The notes beneath the pieces were generated by a model, which was not told where the DNA came from, searched no databases, and worked only from the letters and a program-made list of their open reading frames with translations. This document shows positions 16,540 through 26,367 of a DNA stretch of 38,475 nucleotides, piece by piece. A program made the position numbers and the translations under genes. Origin of the DNA: Butyrivibrio sp. (GTDB lineage Bacteria > Bacillota > Clostridia > Lachnospirales > Lachnospiraceae); the NCBI GenBank assembly GCA_014799955.1, contig JAAVHB010000043.1:1-38475 (forward strand), read 5' to 3'. The stretch's first letter is position 1, and each line of letters opens with the position of its first letter.

Positions 16540-17313
16540 TTGAACAAGAAGAAAAAAGACCGTTTTCTTGAAATACTTTTGGTTATAAGCGCGCTCTTTC
16601 TGGGCGTGCTTGTGGTTATTCTGGTTTATCGCGGGAGAACGGAGACAATTATATCCGGTCCGGACAACAAAAGCACCGAGGACAGAATTATTGCGGGCAG
16701 CTATCCCATGCCGTCCGAGATAATTGACTCTGATATAACGACTTATTTTGCGTATACGGAAATTCCCGATATTATTTTCAATAAAATGAAAGGAGTGTCC
16801 TATGGGGAGGACGCTCCGGTTGCCAGAGAGGATTTGCGCTACATGACGGTGCTTTACTGGGGCACGGACGGGACGGCGCACAAGGGCGAGCTGATTGTCA
16901 ATAAGGCGATAGCGCAGGATACGGCGGAGATTTTTTTCGAGCTGTACCGCGCTTCATATCCGATTGAAAGCATAAAGCTGATTGACGAGTACGGCGGCAG
17001 CGATGAGGTTTCCATGGCGAAAAACAACACGAGCTGCTTTAACGCCCGCAAGATGACCGGAAGCGACACATGGTCACTGCACGCATACGGACTTGCAATA
17101 GACATAAATCCGCTTTACAATCCGTATGTCGGCACCGACGGGACTATTCTGCCAGTGACGGCGACGCAGTACGCGGACAGAAACAACAGCTTTGTCATGA
17201 AAATAGACGAGCAGGACTACGCATACAGGACATTCGCAAAGCACGGCTTCACATGGGGAGGAAGCTGGGCGACTGTGAAGGATTACCAGCATTTTGAAAA
17301 AGAAACTGGTTAA
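16540..17313 (+). CDS. Membrane-anchored M15 family peptidoglycan peptidase
   Basis: This 257-residue protein has an N-terminal membrane anchor (ILLVISALFLGVLVVILVY, about 10-28) and an extracellular M15 peptidase domain. The zinc ligands are H181 and D188 in SLHAYGLAIDIN and H251 in DYQHFE; D248 in the same motif may be catalytic. This S-H-xx-G-xAxD plus DxxHF pattern is closest to the M15_4 (CwlK-like) group of L-Ala-D-Glu endopeptidases, though D-Ala-D-Ala carboxypeptidases share it. It should act on the cell wall. The start is TTG at 16540, nine bases after AGGGAG; the TTG at 16534 is too close to that site. It is convergent with the GH2 gene, with eight bases between the stops. Confidence 0.88.
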   Translation: MNKKKKDRFLEILLVISALFLGVLVVILVYRGRTETIISGPDNKSTEDRIIAGSYPMPSEIIDSDITTYFAYTEIPDIIFNKMKGVSYGEDAPVAREDLRYMTVLYWGTDGTAHKGELIVNKAIAQDTAEIFFELYRASYPIESIKLIDEYGGSDEVSMAKNNTSCFNARKMTGSDTWSLHAYGLAIDINPLYNPYVGTDGTILPVTATQYADRNNSFVMKIDEQDYAYRTFAKHGFTWGGSWATVKDYQHFEKETG

Positions 17314-17321
17314 AGCTCCTT

Positions 17322-20300
17322 TTAGTTCAGCGCGTTGAATTTAAAGCTCATAAAATCAAAGTCGCAGCCGGGCAGGAAATCGAATTTTACGTCCGCCCTG
17401 CCTTCAATACTGTGAATTTCAAAGGTTTTTTCGATATAATCGCCGCTTTGCTCAAACTCAAGAATTTCTTTTATTTCTGTTTCTCCGCCGATAATCCTAA
17501 GATGCACGGAGTCGTTGGCGTTACGGGTTCTTCCTTTTACGGTAATGCTTTTAATTCCTCTTGAAAAATCAAAGCCGTCAAAATCCATGAAGACATTGTT
17601 GCCGATTTGCTCAATGGCGTTCGGAGTTTTCTTAAAGCTGTCGCCGCGTATACTGGAGTTTGCTGCGGCGCTTATTTCCGAATATGCCTCCTCGCTGCCC
17701 TCAAATATAAAGCCTCCGAAGTAAATGCGTTTTGAGCCCGGCTCGAATTCAAAGCATAAATCCGCGGTGCCACTTAGCTTTCTCTCAAGCTTGAAGCTGT
17801 TCGGAATATAGGTCTGCCAGATGAAATCCGCGCGGTATACAAAATCTCCGAGCTTTTCGGAGCCGTCGGCGTGAGGAATTCCGCTCCAGAGCGAGAAGTT
17901 GATTTCGTCGTTGTTGTGCCAGTTTATAATATTTACGGTAAAGCAATCGGAGCCGCCTCTGCCGAAATTCACGTTTTTAAAGCCGACAATGTTCCTGCTG
18001 TCGTTTCCGATTTTTACACCGCCCTCGGAAACCTCGTCAAGCTTTGCAAGGCTTATGTTGTAGAGACTTCCCTTGATGAGCTGTGCATACGGATTTATTA
18101 CCGCGCTGCCGAGACCGGATACGTCCATTTCAAGCTCCGAAATAACGTCGGGATGAGGCTTGCCGTTTTTGCAATAGCAGCGCAGTCTGAAGCGTCCGTC
18201 GCCGCATACCCGGACGGAAGCTGTATTGTTGTCTCCGGTTACATTTGCTATGTTTGTGATAACGCCCGTTTCCGTGACGGCAGCCCATTCTATGTCATAG
18301 TTAGCGTTTTCGGGCAGGATTTTTGCCTTTACCGCGGTTTCGGTAATTTCGCCGTTAAAATGCTGTTCCATGGCGGAAAGCTCAACCTTGCGGACGGGGA
18401 AATCATTTGTTTTTACGGAATGAGTATTTTCTTCAAAGGCATCCGAAGCTCCTTCGGGGAAAACTGCGTCGTTTGCGTTAAGCGTAAGCAGGGCGTCGGG
18501 AAGACCGTCGGAGCTTACTTTTATATTTATTGCGCCGCCCATATTTTTACCGGCAATCATGGCGAGAAGCTTTCCTCCGAAAAGTCTTTTGGAGTCAGCC
18601 TTGTATTCGTCGTAATCGGTGCTGTCGCCGCTGTCAAGTCCGACAAGACGGCCCGCTCCGGTTACCTCGACGGTCACTCGGTTTCTGGCGTTCGCGACGA
18701 AAACTCCGTCTGCGTCGTACGCCGAAATATCAAGGAAAATCATATCCTCTCCGTCAGCCATAAGAGCGGTTTTATCGGGAGTAAGCCGTATCCGGGCAGG
18801 CTCGCCGAAGGATTTTTGGAGGTCTTCGGCGGTTATATTTCCGTCCTTATCGTAGGAGACTGCCTTGATTTCGCCATTTTCGTAGGGAAGCTGCCAGTCC
18901 GCGCTGTATATTCCGTCCACTGCCTTTTTGCCGAGGGATTTGCCGTTAAGGAAAAGCTCGGCGAAGGGCTGGTTTGTGTAAACCATAACGTCGATAAGCT
19001 GCCCGTCGTTAAAATCCCAGTAAGGGAGGAGATGAAGCACGGTCTTGTCGCTCCACGCAGCCTGATACAAATAGTAGCTGTCCTTTTTAAAGCCCGCCGT
19101 GTCAATCTGTCCGTAATAGGAATTCTTGGTGGAATAGGGGCTTGGCTCGCCTATATAATCGCTGCCCGTCCATATAAACTGTCCGGCGCAGAATGGAGTA
19201 TCCCTGTCAGCGATTATCGAGGTCTGTGCGGTTCTCTCGGTAAGTCCGGCGCGGCAGTTCTCAAGCGAGGAGCACTGTAAATCGTCGTGGGTTATATATG
19301 CCGCTGATTTCGGGAAATGATAAATACCGCGGCTTTGTACCCTTGAGGCGGTCTCGCTGCCGTAAATGCACCATGCGGGATACTTTTCGTGATGCGTGTC
19401 ATAAAGATATTCGCCGTAGTTGTAGCCTACCACGTCAATTTCACGGGCGCAGTTCTGCGCGCCCTCCCACTCGATATAATTCGAGCCTATGGTCGTGTAA
19501 GCGTTGCGGTTATAATCGTGCTTTCTGACCTCATCGCAGAGAAGCTTCGTAACCTCCGCGCCGCGAGCGGAGACATGCGTATCGTAAATTTCATTTCCGA
19601 CGCTCCACATTATAACCGAGGGACGGTTTCTGTCGCGCCTTACCCATGACGCCACGTCTTTTTTGTACCAGTCATCAAAAAAACGGGCATAGTCGTAGTC
19701 GGTCTTTTTAAGCTCCCACATATCGAAAGCTTCGCTGTCAACCAGAATACCCATTTCGTCGCATAAATCCATGAGCTCGGTTGAGGGCATATTGTGGGAG
19801 GTTCTTACAGCGTTTGCGCCCATTTCCTTCATCGCGAAAAGCTGCCGTCTTGCGGCGGCTTTATTTACAGCCGCGCCCAGCGCGCCCAAATCGTGGTGTA
19901 GGCAAACGCCCTTTAGCTTTATATTTTTTCCGTTAAGCCAGAAGCCGCTGTCGGGCTTGAATTCTATCGTTCTGAAACCGACCTTGCAGGAGGTGCTGTC
20001 GGTTTCTTTTCCGCCGTCAAAAAGCTTTGTTTCCAATGTGTACATGTTGGGAGCGTCAATGTCCCAAAGACGGGGATTCTTAACCGCGGCGGTAAGCTCC
20101 GCGTCGGGAGCGCCCGAAGCGGTAAGAAGTTCGCGCCCGTCGTCGTCCTTAATTGTGTAGGTCACGGAAAGCCTGCCGGGTCCTTCGGCTTCGCAGAAAA
20201 GTCTGACATTCCAGTCCGCGCCGTTTTGTGCTGCCGAAAAATAAACGCTGTCGGATTTTATATATGCCTCTTCATGTTCAAGCAGATAGATATTCCTGTA

Positions 20301-20693
20301 AATTCCCGCTCCTGAATACCAACGGGAATTGGGGGCGCGGTGAGAAACCTTGACAACGATTTCGTTTTCGCCCGAAAGCAGAAGGGAGGTTATGTCAAAC
20401 TCAAACGTGGAGTAGCCGTATTTCCATTCTCCGGCTTTACTGCCGTTTACATAGACCTCCGTATCCATATATACGCCCTCGAAACGGATAATCCGCGCGG
20501 GCTTTGTGTCCTGTACGGTAAAAACCTTTCTGTACCAGCCGGCGCCCGTTTCATAGAGATTTGCAGCCTGATGTATAAGCCAGTCGTGGGGAATGTCAAT
20601 GCGTTCCCAAGCGCCGTTTTTAAGAGCGTCCTCATAGGAGAGCTCTACATCGGTTTTTTTGAAGCTCCAGCCGTCGTTAAACAGTTTTTTCAT
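17322..20693 (-). CDS. Glycoside hydrolase family 2 beta-galactosidase-like enzyme
   Basis: This 1123-residue GH2 enzyme probably cleaves terminal beta-galactosides or a related beta-linked sugar. An N-terminal sugar-binding domain (1-150, with RWYSGAGIYRNIYL) and an Ig-like domain (160-260) precede the barrel (265-560). The acid/base is E368 in SVGNEIYD and the nucleophile E447 in GSETAS. A DUF4982-type domain (575-640), another GH2 C-terminal domain (640-750), an Ig-like region (780-870) and two beta-rich carbohydrate-binding-like modules (about 890-1010 and 1010-1123) follow. No signal peptide is visible, so it should be cytoplasmic. It is last in the six-gene operon, starting three bases after the GH13 stop, with its GGAGG inside the GH13 coding end. 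Confidence 0.9.
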   Translation of the reverse strand: MKKLFNDGWSFKKTDVELSYEDALKNGAWERIDIPHDWLIHQAANLYETGAGWYRKVFTVQDTKPARIIRFEGVYMDTEVYVNGSKAGEWKYGYSTFEFDITSLLLSGENEIVVKVSHRAPNSRWYSGAGIYRNIYLLEHEEAYIKSDSVYFSAAQNGADWNVRLFCEAEGPGRLSVTYTIKDDDGRELLTASGAPDAELTAAVKNPRLWDIDAPNMYTLETKLFDGGKETDSTSCKVGFRTIEFKPDSGFWLNGKNIKLKGVCLHHDLGALGAAVNKAAARRQLFAMKEMGANAVRTSHNMPSTELMDLCDEMGILVDSEAFDMWELKKTDYDYARFFDDWYKKDVASWVRRDRNRPSVIMWSVGNEIYDTHVSARGAEVTKLLCDEVRKHDYNRNAYTTIGSNYIEWEGAQNCAREIDVVGYNYGEYLYDTHHEKYPAWCIYGSETASRVQSRGIYHFPKSAAYITHDDLQCSSLENCRAGLTERTAQTSIIADRDTPFCAGQFIWTGSDYIGEPSPYSTKNSYYGQIDTAGFKKDSYYLYQAAWSDKTVLHLLPYWDFNDGQLIDVMVYTNQPFAELFLNGKSLGKKAVDGIYSADWQLPYENGEIKAVSYDKDGNITAEDLQKSFGEPARIRLTPDKTALMADGEDMIFLDISAYDADGVFVANARNRVTVEVTGAGRLVGLDSGDSTDYDEYKADSKRLFGGKLLAMIAGKNMGGAINIKVSSDGLPDALLTLNANDAVFPEGASDAFEENTHSVKTNDFPVRKVELSAMEQHFNGEITETAVKAKILPENANYDIEWAAVTETGVITNIANVTGDNNTASVRVCGDGRFRLRCYCKNGKPHPDVISELEMDVSGLGSAVINPYAQLIKGSLYNISLAKLDEVSEGGVKIGNDSRNIVGFKNVNFGRGGSDCFTVNIINWHNNDEINFSLWSGIPHADGSEKLGDFVYRADFIWQTYIPNSFKLERKLSGTADLCFEFEPGSKRIYFGGFIFEGSEEAYSEISAAANSSIRGDSFKKTPNAIEQIGNNVFMDFDGFDFSRGIKSITVKGRTRNANDSVHLRIIGGETEIKEILEFEQSGDYIEKTFEIHSIEGRADVKFDFLPGCDFDFMSFKFNALN

Positions 20694-20696
20694 ATG

Positions 20697-22247
20697 TCAG
20701 CCTCCGTAAAATCCGGCAAAGCAGGGCGGTACGGTAATTACTCCGTCCGAGCAGTCCGCGTTGCCGCCGATTGAATAAAGGGCGGTTGATACGGGATAAG
20801 AGTAGGAGAATTTCTGCTCCTTATCTGAGGGATTTATTATCACGAGGATTTTTTCTTCGCCGCAGCTTCTTATATAGGCAAGCGGATACGCATTTTCTTC
20901 TGCGTAAACAAATTCGATTTCGCCGCAGCTTTGCAAAGCCTTATGGGACTGGCGTATTTCAATGAGCCTGCGCACCTCGTTGTAAATCGAAGAGCTGTCC
21001 GCCGCCTGCTTTTCAACTGTAGGTCGGTCTGCGTCGCTGTCGATGGGAATATAGAGCTTTTCGGGCGCGGAGCTGCCAAAGCCCGCGTTGGGCGTGCCGT
21101 CCCACTGCATGGGAGAGCGTGAGCCTGTGCGTCCGTAGCCGCCCTCAACCGAGGTAAGGTTTTCAACATATCTCATGCCGATTTCGTCGCCGTAATATAT
21201 GAATGGCGCGCCGGGCATCGAGAGCAGGAACGCGAAAGCGATCTTGATTTCGTCCGGGCTCAGGCTGCGTGCGAGTCTGTCCATATCGTGATTACCGGAG
21301 GGTATGCAGATAAGCCCGCGGCGTTCGGTTTTATTATAATTCTCTATATATTTTTGTACAAATGCGGAGACGTCGCCCTTTCCTCTTGAGGAAAAATAAG
21401 GCTCCTCACAGCGGAAAAGGTCGTTGTAATGCGACGGACCGAAATGAAGCAGGAAATCCATATGAAATCCGCCCATAAGAGATTTGTCCGGCTCGCCCCA
21501 TTCGGAGACAATAGCAGCCTCAGGAAACTCGCTGTCGAGAAACGCGCGTACATTCTGCCACAGCTTTACGGTACCCTTGCCGTCCTCGTCGTTTTTAACG
21601 AGCGAGCCTGCCATATCGACGCGGAAGCCGTCGCAGCCTAAGCCAAGCCAGAAGCGCATTATATTTTTCATAGCCTCCAAGGTTGCCCTCGGTCCCTCGG
21701 CATCCATGGGCTGCTGCCATTTTTTGTCGGGGTCGGGCTTGTAATAGCCGTAGTTGAGAGCGGGCTGATGCGAGAAAAAGTTCACGGCGCATGAGCCGTC
21801 CCTGTCGGAAATTCCCCTTATGCAGTTCATGCCGTCGGGTTCTGTCCAAATGCTGTCGGTCCATACATAGCGGTCGGTGAATTCGTTTTTCTCCGCCTTG
21901 AGGGACTGCCTGAACCATTCGTGCGCTACGGAGGTATGTCCGGGGACAAGGTCAAGAATGACGTGCATCCCGAGAGCGTGAGCCTCGTTAAACAGTCTTA
22001 TCAAATCCTCGTTGGTGCCGTAGCGCGGCGCAACGGTGCAATAGTCCTCAACGTCGTAGCCCGCGTCGCCGAAGGGCGATTTAAAACAGGGATTAATCCA
22101 GAGGGCGTTGCAGCCCAAATCCCTTATATATCCAAGCTTTTCGGTTATTCCGTTTATATCTCCGATTCCGTCCGAATCAGTGTCCTTAAAGGACTGGGGA
22201 TAGATTTCATAAAATACCGCATTATTCAGCCATTCGGGCATAGTCAT
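20697..22247 (-). CDS. GH13 alpha-glucosidase / alpha-amylase family enzyme
   Basis: This 516-residue GH13 enzyme hydrolyses alpha-glucosidic bonds. It opens with AVFYEIYPQSFKDTDSDG, typical of oligo-1,6-glucosidase and related types. The nucleophile is D211 in FRVDMAG, the acid/base E249 in VSEWGE, and the third acid D321 in SGNHDMDR. No signal peptide is seen, so it acts on imported oligosaccharides in the cytoplasm. Its ATG overlaps the argH stop as ATGA (22244-22247), and the GH2 gene follows after three bases. Whether it prefers maltodextrin, isomaltose or trehalose-type substrates cannot be decided by eye. Confidence 0.9.
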   Translation of the reverse strand: MTMPEWLNNAVFYEIYPQSFKDTDSDGIGDINGITEKLGYIRDLGCNALWINPCFKSPFGDAGYDVEDYCTVAPRYGTNEDLIRLFNEAHALGMHVILDLVPGHTSVAHEWFRQSLKAEKNEFTDRYVWTDSIWTEPDGMNCIRGISDRDGSCAVNFFSHQPALNYGYYKPDPDKKWQQPMDAEGPRATLEAMKNIMRFWLGLGCDGFRVDMAGSLVKNDEDGKGTVKLWQNVRAFLDSEFPEAAIVSEWGEPDKSLMGGFHMDFLLHFGPSHYNDLFRCEEPYFSSRGKGDVSAFVQKYIENYNKTERRGLICIPSGNHDMDRLARSLSPDEIKIAFAFLLSMPGAPFIYYGDEIGMRYVENLTSVEGGYGRTGSRSPMQWDGTPNAGFGSSAPEKLYIPIDSDADRPTVEKQAADSSSIYNEVRRLIEIRQSHKALQSCGEIEFVYAEENAYPLAYIRSCGEEKILVIINPSDKEQKFSYSYPVSTALYSIGGNADCSDGVITVPPCFAGFYGG

Positions 22248-23629
22248 TCATCCTTTCCTTCTTCTAAATATGCTTCGCATTCTTTAATAACGGCGTTCAT
22301 TGCCTTTGAACCCGGGGCACCTTTTGTGAGTCTCTTTTCAACGCAGGTTTCAAGGCTTATCGCTTCGTATATATCCTCCTTGAATACGGGAGAGATTTTC
22401 TGATACTCGTCAAGCGGAAGTTCGCCGAGCGAGATGTTTTTTTCAAGGCAGAGCAGCACAAGCTGTCCGATTATTCCGTGAGCGTCGCGGAAAGCAACGC
22501 CGTTGTTTACAAGATAATCCGCAGCGTCGGTCGCGTTTGTAAAGCCCGCCATGGCACTTTTGGCCATATTATCCCTGTTGAAGGTCATCGTGTCTGCCAT
22601 TCCGGTAAAAAGAGCGATACAGCCGTTTGTAGTGTCGATTGCGTCAAACGTAAGCTCCTTGTCTTCCTGCATATCCTTGTTGTATGCCAAAGGAAGCCCC
22701 TTCATTGTTGTGAGAATGGAGATAAGAGCGCCGTATACGCGTCCGGTTTTGCCGCGCACAAGTTCGGCGATGTCGGGATTCTTTTTCTGCGGCATAATCG
22801 AGCTTCCGGTGCTGTAGGAATCGTCAAGCTCGACAAAACGGTATTCGTTGGAGTTCCATATTATGATTTCCTCGCAGAAGCGGCTTAAATGCATCATTAT
22901 CGTTGAAAGAGCGCTGAGGTACTCGATTATGTAATCCCTGTCGGAAACGGAGTCCATGCTGTTTCTGGTCGCCTCGTCAAAACCGAGGAAATCCGCCGTG
23001 AAATCCCTGTCAAGCGGATATGTGGTTCCGGCAAGCGCACCGGCGCCCAGAGGGCAGGAGTTCATTCTTTTGCGAATATCCGAAAGTCTGCCGCGGTCGC
23101 GTCTGAACATTTCAAAATACGCGCCGAAATGGTGCGCCAGCGTTACAGGCTGCGCCTTCTGAAGATGAGTAAAGCCCGGCATATAGGTTGAGGTATTCTC
23201 CTTCATGATTCTTAAAATAACCTTGAGGAGTTCTGAAAGAAGTCCGTCCGTTTCCGCTATTTCGTCACGCACATACAGCTTCATATCGAGAGCGACCTGG
23301 TCGTTGCGGCTTCTGCCTGTGTGCAGCTTCTTTCCGGTGTCGCCTATTCTTTCGATAAGAGTTGCCTCGACAAAGGAATGTATATCCTCGTATTCGGGGC
23401 TTATCTCCAGAATCCCGTTTTCGATGTCGGATTTTATTCCCTCGAGTCCGTTCAGTATTGCAAAGCGTTCTTCGCTTGTAACGATTCCCTGCTTGGCGAG
23501 CATATTTACGTGGGCGATGCTGCCGTCAATATCCTGTCTGTAAAACCTTTGGTCAAAGGACAGGGATGCGTTAAAGTCGTGAGCAAGTTGATTGGTTTCC
23601 TTGGTAAAACGTCCGCCCCAAAGCTTCAT
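22244..23629 (-). CDS. argH: Argininosuccinate lyase
   Basis: This 461-residue enzyme splits argininosuccinate into arginine and fumarate, the last step of arginine synthesis. It begins KLWGGRFTKETN as the family does. HTGRSRNDQVA near 100 binds substrate, and the fumarase/lyase signature GSSIMPQKKNPD holds the catalytic loop serines S276-S277. AAGGAGG lies seven bases before the ATG, inside the YfhO gene. The ATG overlaps the YfhO stop as ATGA, and its own stop overlaps the GH13 start the same way. Thus argH is locked by translation into an envelope-sugar operon and is separated from argG (30868-32085). No internal promoter was evident. Confidence 0.97.
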   Translation of the reverse strand: MKLWGGRFTKETNQLAHDFNASLSFDQRFYRQDIDGSIAHVNMLAKQGIVTSEERFAILNGLEGIKSDIENGILEISPEYEDIHSFVEATLIERIGDTGKKLHTGRSRNDQVALDMKLYVRDEIAETDGLLSELLKVILRIMKENTSTYMPGFTHLQKAQPVTLAHHFGAYFEMFRRDRGRLSDIRKRMNSCPLGAGALAGTTYPLDRDFTADFLGFDEATRNSMDSVSDRDYIIEYLSALSTIMMHLSRFCEEIIIWNSNEYRFVELDDSYSTGSSIMPQKKNPDIAELVRGKTGRVYGALISILTTMKGLPLAYNKDMQEDKELTFDAIDTTNGCIALFTGMADTMTFNRDNMAKSAMAGFTNATDAADYLVNNGVAFRDAHGIIGQLVLLCLEKNISLGELPLDEYQKISPVFKEDIYEAISLETCVEKRLTKGAPGSKAMNAVIKECEAYLEEGKDE

Positions 23630-26367
23630 GGTTTTTCCTCCTTAGCGTCGTCCGCGCTGTTTTCCTGCGTCTGTTTTGTGTTCTCCTCTTTGTCGTCCGT
23701 GCCGGATTCCTTGGGCTTGACGGTTTTTGTTCCGGAAGCCTTGCCGTTATCCGTTTTGGAGACAGGTCTCGGAGGAAGTCCGCCGACATTCCGAGGGGTG
23801 TTCGGCTCCGTGATTTCACGCTTTGCTTTCAGGCGGAAAACAACACAGCCTATAAGTATCAGCAGGCATATAGCGGAGATAACCGCACCTGCTTTAAATC
23901 CGCGTGGCATATACCTGAATTCTACCGTATGTGTTCCGGCGGTCAGGTTCAGGGCTATGAAAGCGCCGTTGCCTGTTGAGGTGTAATCGGTTTTTACATT
24001 GTCCACATATACAGTATAGCTTTCGTCATAAGGTATGGAGGTGAAAAGCAGACCGTCCCAGGCCGCGGTGACATGACCGAGAATATTGGTGCTGCTGTAC
24101 TTTGTTATGGTTAAAGCCTCCTGCGAAAGCTTGTTATACAGCTCTTCAAGCTTATCGGTGTTAAGCACATAGGCGTACATCTGGAGATTGCGCGTGCCGT
24201 CGCCTCCCGATTCCGCAACGTGAATCGGTATATCCTTATTGACATATCCGAGGTCAATCATTCTTCCGTGATTTATGCCGGTAAAGGTTTCGGAGCTGCC
24301 GTCAATCGTTACGGATATGGTTTCGATGGACTTGTTCATGATATACATATAGAGATAGCAGTCCTTTTCCGGTGTGATGACAGCGGAGGTCGCGTTATCC
24401 TCGAAGCTGATTCGCGTAAAAAGCCCGTCGATTCCGGCTGCAGCCTCTGCCCAGTCGTTCTGTACGTTAAAGGGATTTGCGTCGTTAATCCTGTCAAATT
24501 CCTGATTGAAATCAGACGGCAGCATAAATCCCAGCGGAAGGGCGTAATTGTTCCGGTACAGATATTCGCCGTCAGCACTGTTGATAAAGGAGTAAATTCC
24601 GTCGGATTTTATTTCCTTGTTGCTGAGAAGATATTTTACGTTAAAAATCGAGTATACAAGCGGAGTCGAGCCGTTCAACGCGTAGGCGTTCGTGGAATGC
24701 TCAAGTCCCAGCTTGTCGTAAAACGAGGTTAAGGACGCATATGCCGTAGATGAAAATACGGAGCCTCCCTTGAAATGATGCCATGTGTCGTCGTTTTTGG
24801 TGCGGTAGCCTCTGAACTTGGTGGTGCGGTAAAAGGCTTCATCGCCCTCAATCTCCTCGGCATTTTTAAGCAGAGTGTCAACCTTTTCCAAATCGGAAAG
24901 ATAGTATGTGCGCCCCGTGGTGGAGTAGCCCGTATGATCCATATTTATCGTACATTCGACAATCGCCACGGCAAAAAGACCGATCATCAGATAATTGACG
25001 TTGACTTTTTTGTTCCGCGCAATGAAAGCAATCAGTGCGTATATTCCTATAAAAATTGCGGTTATATAAAGTATTCTGAAATCAATATCGTCGTCCGTTA
25101 AGGTGTTTCCGAGGTAAATCAGAAATAGCAGCACACCCCACATACTGCCCGCGAGCTGCGAGCTCTTGTATTCCCTGATATGGAGGAACGCGTCATAGCA
25201 GATTCCCAGAAGCAGGAAAATATATATGAAGGACTGGCGGCAGGGCAGCGAATTGGGATAGTGGAAGCCGTGCCATATAAAATTAGGTATGTTCATGTTA
25301 AACGCCGTAAAGAAGATAAAAAGCGCAAGAACCTTTGAAACCTTTTCCCGGCGCGATATATTTTTGTTTAGTACATACAGCGGGAACAGCAGCAAAACGG
25401 CGACGCCGCAGTATATATTGGGGATATGGTCCAGTCCCAGACTCACATCCATATTTATAAGATGTCTTTTTATAATGGTGATAAAGGAAAAATATCTTGT
25501 CATCACCTTGGGGAAGCTGATATTGCTTGACGCCGTATACTCCAGCGCGTAGACCTCGGGCAACAGCAATACGGCGGCAAGACCTCCGGCGAGCAGCGAG
25601 TACATAATGAAGCGGAGAATTGCCTTGAAGTAATCTGCCTTGTCGTCCGGAACGGGTCTTGATACCATGATGACAACGAAGTAGATGACCATGGAAATGC
25701 AGACCATAATAGCTATATAGTAATTGGAAAGTATCGAAAATCCGAGCGTTACAGCGTACAAAAGTCCTTTGCCCTCGTTTACGAGCCTTTCAAGCCCCAA
25801 TACGACGAGGGGGAGCAAAAGCACGCAGTCAAGCCACATGAGGTTCCAGCTGTATGCGGCGATGAACGCTGACAGTCCGTAGAAAAGACCGAAAACAGCC
25901 GCCGAAATACTGCGTTTTTGGTTGTGCTTGCAAAGATAGTAGGTACAGGAAAGGCTCGCTCCCGCAAGCTTTAAAAGGATAATGACATTCATTATCTCAA
26001 TCATGTACTTCTGGGGGAAAAGTCCTACAATCCAGTTGGAGGGGCTTGAGAGATAGTAGCCGAAAACCGCGAGGAAATTGGTACCCATTCCGATGTTCCA
26101 GCTGTAAAACAGGCTTTCGCCGTTGCGTATTTTATTCCACAGCTCCGAGAAAAACGGGCAGTACTGATGATACATATCGGAGCGCAGGTAGCACTTGTCT
26201 CCGAAAGGATAAATTCCCCTTATGGCAAAAATGGCAGTCATTATGACTAGCGGTACGATAAAAGCCATCACATATACGGACCTGCCGTGTGTGAGGTCAT
26301 GAATCGCCCTTGCGCGGGCGGATTTTTTTCCAGTTGATTCGATTTTAACCGGTTTACTGTTACTCAT
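23626..26367 (-). CDS. YfhO family membrane glycosyltransferase (GT-C type)
   Basis: This 913-residue protein has many transmembrane segments, starting at about 33-50, and the conserved D64 in LRSDMYHQY that is typical of the YfhO family. Large extracytoplasmic regions occur about 500-790, with a last membrane helix near 825-845 and a 60-residue hydrophilic cytoplasmic tail rich in lysine and glutamate. YfhO-type proteins in Bacillus and Listeria transfer sugars from undecaprenyl-phosphate carriers to lipoteichoic acid outside the cell. Here it follows a GT2 and a GtrA gene, the same three-part set. GGAGG precedes the ATG, which overlaps the gtrA end by eight bases. The acceptor polymer in this organism is unknown. 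Confidence 0.88.
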   Translation of the reverse strand: MSNSKPVKIESTGKKSARARAIHDLTHGRSVYVMAFIVPLVIMTAIFAIRGIYPFGDKCYLRSDMYHQYCPFFSELWNKIRNGESLFYSWNIGMGTNFLAVFGYYLSSPSNWIVGLFPQKYMIEIMNVIILLKLAGASLSCTYYLCKHNQKRSISAAVFGLFYGLSAFIAAYSWNLMWLDCVLLLPLVVLGLERLVNEGKGLLYAVTLGFSILSNYYIAIMVCISMVIYFVVIMVSRPVPDDKADYFKAILRFIMYSLLAGGLAAVLLLPEVYALEYTASSNISFPKVMTRYFSFITIIKRHLINMDVSLGLDHIPNIYCGVAVLLLFPLYVLNKNISRREKVSKVLALFIFFTAFNMNIPNFIWHGFHYPNSLPCRQSFIYIFLLLGICYDAFLHIREYKSSQLAGSMWGVLLFLIYLGNTLTDDDIDFRILYITAIFIGIYALIAFIARNKKVNVNYLMIGLFAVAIVECTINMDHTGYSTTGRTYYLSDLEKVDTLLKNAEEIEGDEAFYRTTKFRGYRTKNDDTWHHFKGGSVFSSTAYASLTSFYDKLGLEHSTNAYALNGSTPLVYSIFNVKYLLSNKEIKSDGIYSFINSADGEYLYRNNYALPLGFMLPSDFNQEFDRINDANPFNVQNDWAEAAAGIDGLFTRISFEDNATSAVITPEKDCYLYMYIMNKSIETISVTIDGSSETFTGINHGRMIDLGYVNKDIPIHVAESGGDGTRNLQMYAYVLNTDKLEELYNKLSQEALTITKYSSTNILGHVTAAWDGLLFTSIPYDESYTVYVDNVKTDYTSTGNGAFIALNLTAGTHTVEFRYMPRGFKAGAVISAICLLILIGCVVFRLKAKREITEPNTPRNVGGLPPRPVSKTDNGKASGTKTVKPKESGTDDKEENTKQTQENSADDAKEEKP

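Noticed and set aside
17871..19280. Long open frame (469 codons) on the plus strand within the GH2 gene
   Set aside because: It lies fully antisense to a well-supported GH2 gene with catalytic motifs, has no ribosome site and reads as a codon-bias shadow.
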